39,085 nucleotides of DNA. Source: Ruminococcus sp. GTDB taxonomy: Bacteria; Bacillota; Clostridia; Oscillospirales; Ruminococcaceae. The position numbers were made by a program, and so were the translations under genes. This document shows positions 37,952 through 39,085 of this stretch, one piece after another. The stretch is from assembly GCA_017960805.1 (NCBI GenBank), contig JAGCYM010000023.1:107103-146187 (forward strand). Reading direction: 5' to 3'. The notes under the pieces were generated by a model, which had not been told where the DNA came from, ran no database searches, and saw nothing but the letters and a program-made list of their open reading frames with translations. Positions within the stretch are counted from its first letter, which is position 1; each line of letters starts with the position of its first letter.

Positions 37952-38875
37952 ATGAATATTGATACAATACAGCAGCGACTTCTTGAAGAAGTTGCGGACC
38001 TCCACGACGTTCCTGAGGGAGCATACAATCTCCGTGCAAATGGAAAGTCTATCGGCAGAAACACAACTGCAAATATTGATATACAGACAAAACCAGAAGG
38101 TAATGGAATTGATATCCGTATTAAAGACGGTACAACCAACGAGAGCGTTCATATTCCGGTTGTTGTAAGTGAAAGTGGTATTAAAGAAACTGTCTACAAC
38201 GACTTCTTTGTAGGTGAGAACTGTGATGTTCTTATAGTTGCTGGATGCGGTATCGACAACTGCGGAAACCAGGATTCTCAGCACAATGGTATTCACCGTT
38301 TCTTCATTGGCAAGAACTCACATATCCGCTATGTTGAAAAGCACTATGGTTCTGGTGACGGAAGCGGAAAACGCATACTTGATCCTGTTACTGAGGTGTA
38401 CATGGAAGAAGGAAGTACAGTTGAGATGGAAATGGCTCAGATCAAGGGTGTTGACTCAACTGAACGCACAACAATTGCTGAACTTAAGGAAGGCGCAAAG
38501 CTCGTTGTACGTGAAAGATTAATGACTCATGGTGAGCAGCACGCACTCAGCGTTTATAAAGTCAGCCTCAACGGAGACGGTTCAAGTGCAGATGTTGTAT
38601 CTCGTTCAGTTGCAAGAAATACTTCCTACCAGAAGTTCGATGCATGCATTATAGGAAACGCTGCATGCTCAGGACATACTGAATGTGACTCGATCATAAT
38701 GGATAATGGCCGTATTCTTGCAGTCCCCTCCCTCGAAGCTAATAACATAGACGCCGCACTTGTTCATGAGGCCGCAATAGGAAAAATAGCTGGTGATCAG
38801 CTCATTAAACTTATGACTCTTGGTCTCACTGAATCTGAAGCAGAAGAACAGATAATCAACGGATTTCTTAAATAA
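37952..38875 (+). CDS. sufB: SufB/SufD-family Fe-S scaffold protein
   Basis: The 307-residue protein has the SufB/D beta-helix ('IHRFFIGKNSHIRYVEKHYG', 'EGAKLVVRERLMTHG') and a C-terminal core with 'HTECDSIIMDNG' (C245, at the position of the SufB cluster cysteine) and 'LVHEAAIGKI' (H272, E273). These residues suggest it can build clusters like SufB. It is shorter than canonical SufB (~470-500). AGGAGG lies 9 bp before the ATG; 14 bp after sufC. No sufS/sufU/sufD is in the window, so this is probably the whole SufCB-type unit; the cysteine desulfurase would be elsewhere. Confidence 0.9.
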   Translation: MNIDTIQQRLLEEVADLHDVPEGAYNLRANGKSIGRNTTANIDIQTKPEGNGIDIRIKDGTTNESVHIPVVVSESGIKETVYNDFFVGENCDVLIVAGCGIDNCGNQDSQHNGIHRFFIGKNSHIRYVEKHYGSGDGSGKRILDPVTEVYMEEGSTVEMEMAQIKGVDSTERTTIAELKEGAKLVVRERLMTHGEQHALSVYKVSLNGDGSSADVVSRSVARNTSYQKFDACIIGNAACSGHTECDSIIMDNGRILAVPSLEANNIDAALVHEAAIGKIAGDQLIKLMTLGLTESEAEEQIINGFLK

Positions 38876-38879
38876 TAAC

Positions 38880-38923
38880 AACTCCGGGATATATCTCATC
38901 ATAATGGGAATCCCGGAGTTTTT
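38880..38923 (+). terminator. Terminator of sufCB
   Basis: AACTCCGGGAT (38880-38890) pairs with ATCCCGGAGTT (38910-38920), T-run follows. Right after the sufB stop. Confidence 0.88.
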
Positions 38924-38940
38924 CTGTACAATAGAATCTC

Positions 38941-39085
38941 ATTAGTGACATCCTCCCACCGCCTAAAGAGGCGGGGGCTTCCTCTCGCCAACTGGCGAGC
39001 AGTCAGTTCTCGTTCGATAGTACCAATGTACTAAGCATAAGCGAGCTAACCCCGTGTGCCCCACGGTTCTGTATTATTGGCTATG
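38941..39085 (-). mobile_element. Second IS200/IS605-family right end (omega-RNA copy 2), cut by window
   Basis: This sequence repeats 17770-17914 with 3 differences in 145 bases and the same orientation. It begins 18 bp after the sufB terminator. The tnpB stop codon (39081-39083) is just inside the window; whether tnpB is intact beyond the edge cannot be seen. Its flanking would-be guide begins GAGATTCTATTG on the minus strand. Confidence 0.85.

Overview
The window looks like chromosome from an anaerobic, plant-fibre-degrading, endospore-lineage Firmicute of the Ruminococcus type. Four very large secreted glycoside hydrolases end in type I dockerins, so they are probably cellulosomal. They sit among genes of a low/medium-GC Clostridia host: spoIVA, a SPOCS/LysM protein, a TipAS-type MerR regulator, a TatD-linked radical SAM protein and a two-gene SUF-like Fe-S system. 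The assignment rests on protein families recognised by eye; no search was run.

Layout. 1-2 kb: the end of a SPOCS/LysM protein and spoIVA (+). 2-4.5 kb: a minus-strand operon of an LCP-like protein, TatD and a PP2C phosphatase. 4.5-5.1 kb: a palindrome-rich intergenic region with a strong promoter and a structured leader. 5-7.5 kb: alr, a lipoprotein built from a SecD P1-like domain, and a TatD-associated radical SAM protein (+). 7.7-9 kb: a 43-residue membrane peptide and ilvE, closed by two strong terminators. 9-15.9 kb: a minus-strand GH97-GH95 dockerin operon. 16.2-17.7 kb: a metallo-beta-lactamase-fold protein divergent from a TipAS MerR regulator whose promoter has a 19-bp spacer. 17.7-20 kb: an accessory patch with a decayed IS605-type element that keeps its omega-RNA end, an intact membrane diguanylate cyclase and a relic of a second one. 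20-24.8 kb: a flavoprotein, then an operon of a PHP phosphatase, an Lrp regulator, an aminotransferase and ispE. 24.9-29.3 kb: ACT/UPF0210/DUF1275, GNAT plus a sugar-kinase-like protein, and a convergent HAD phosphatase. 29.8-37 kb: a plus-strand GH141-like plus GH2 dockerin operon. 37.2-38.9 kb: SufC/SufB-like genes. 38.94 kb to the end: a second, near-identical IS605-type right end.

How the genes fit together. The two CAZyme operons (GH97, GH95; GH141-like, GH2) point to removal of fucose, galactose and related side-chain sugars from hemicellulose or pectin by enzymes that dock on a cellulosome. The NahK-like kinase might feed released sugars into metabolism, but that is inference. The other genes are mostly housekeeping: cell wall (alr, LCP), isoprenoid (ispE), amino acids (ilvE, aminotransferase, PHP), Fe-S assembly and sporulation.

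Most unusual signals: (a) a sharp composition switch inside the GH141-like gene that lasts about 6 kb and ends near the GH2 dockerin, with similar domain-by-domain mosaicism in GH97; (b) two solo-like omega-RNA ends, 3 differences in 145 bases; (c) a possible three-way-junction RNA starting at the predicted alr transcription start; (d) a membrane-anchored SecD P1 domain without SecD; (e) a hairpin plus T-run between promoter and sufC; (f) three 10-bp-periodic repeats upstream of the flavoprotein gene.
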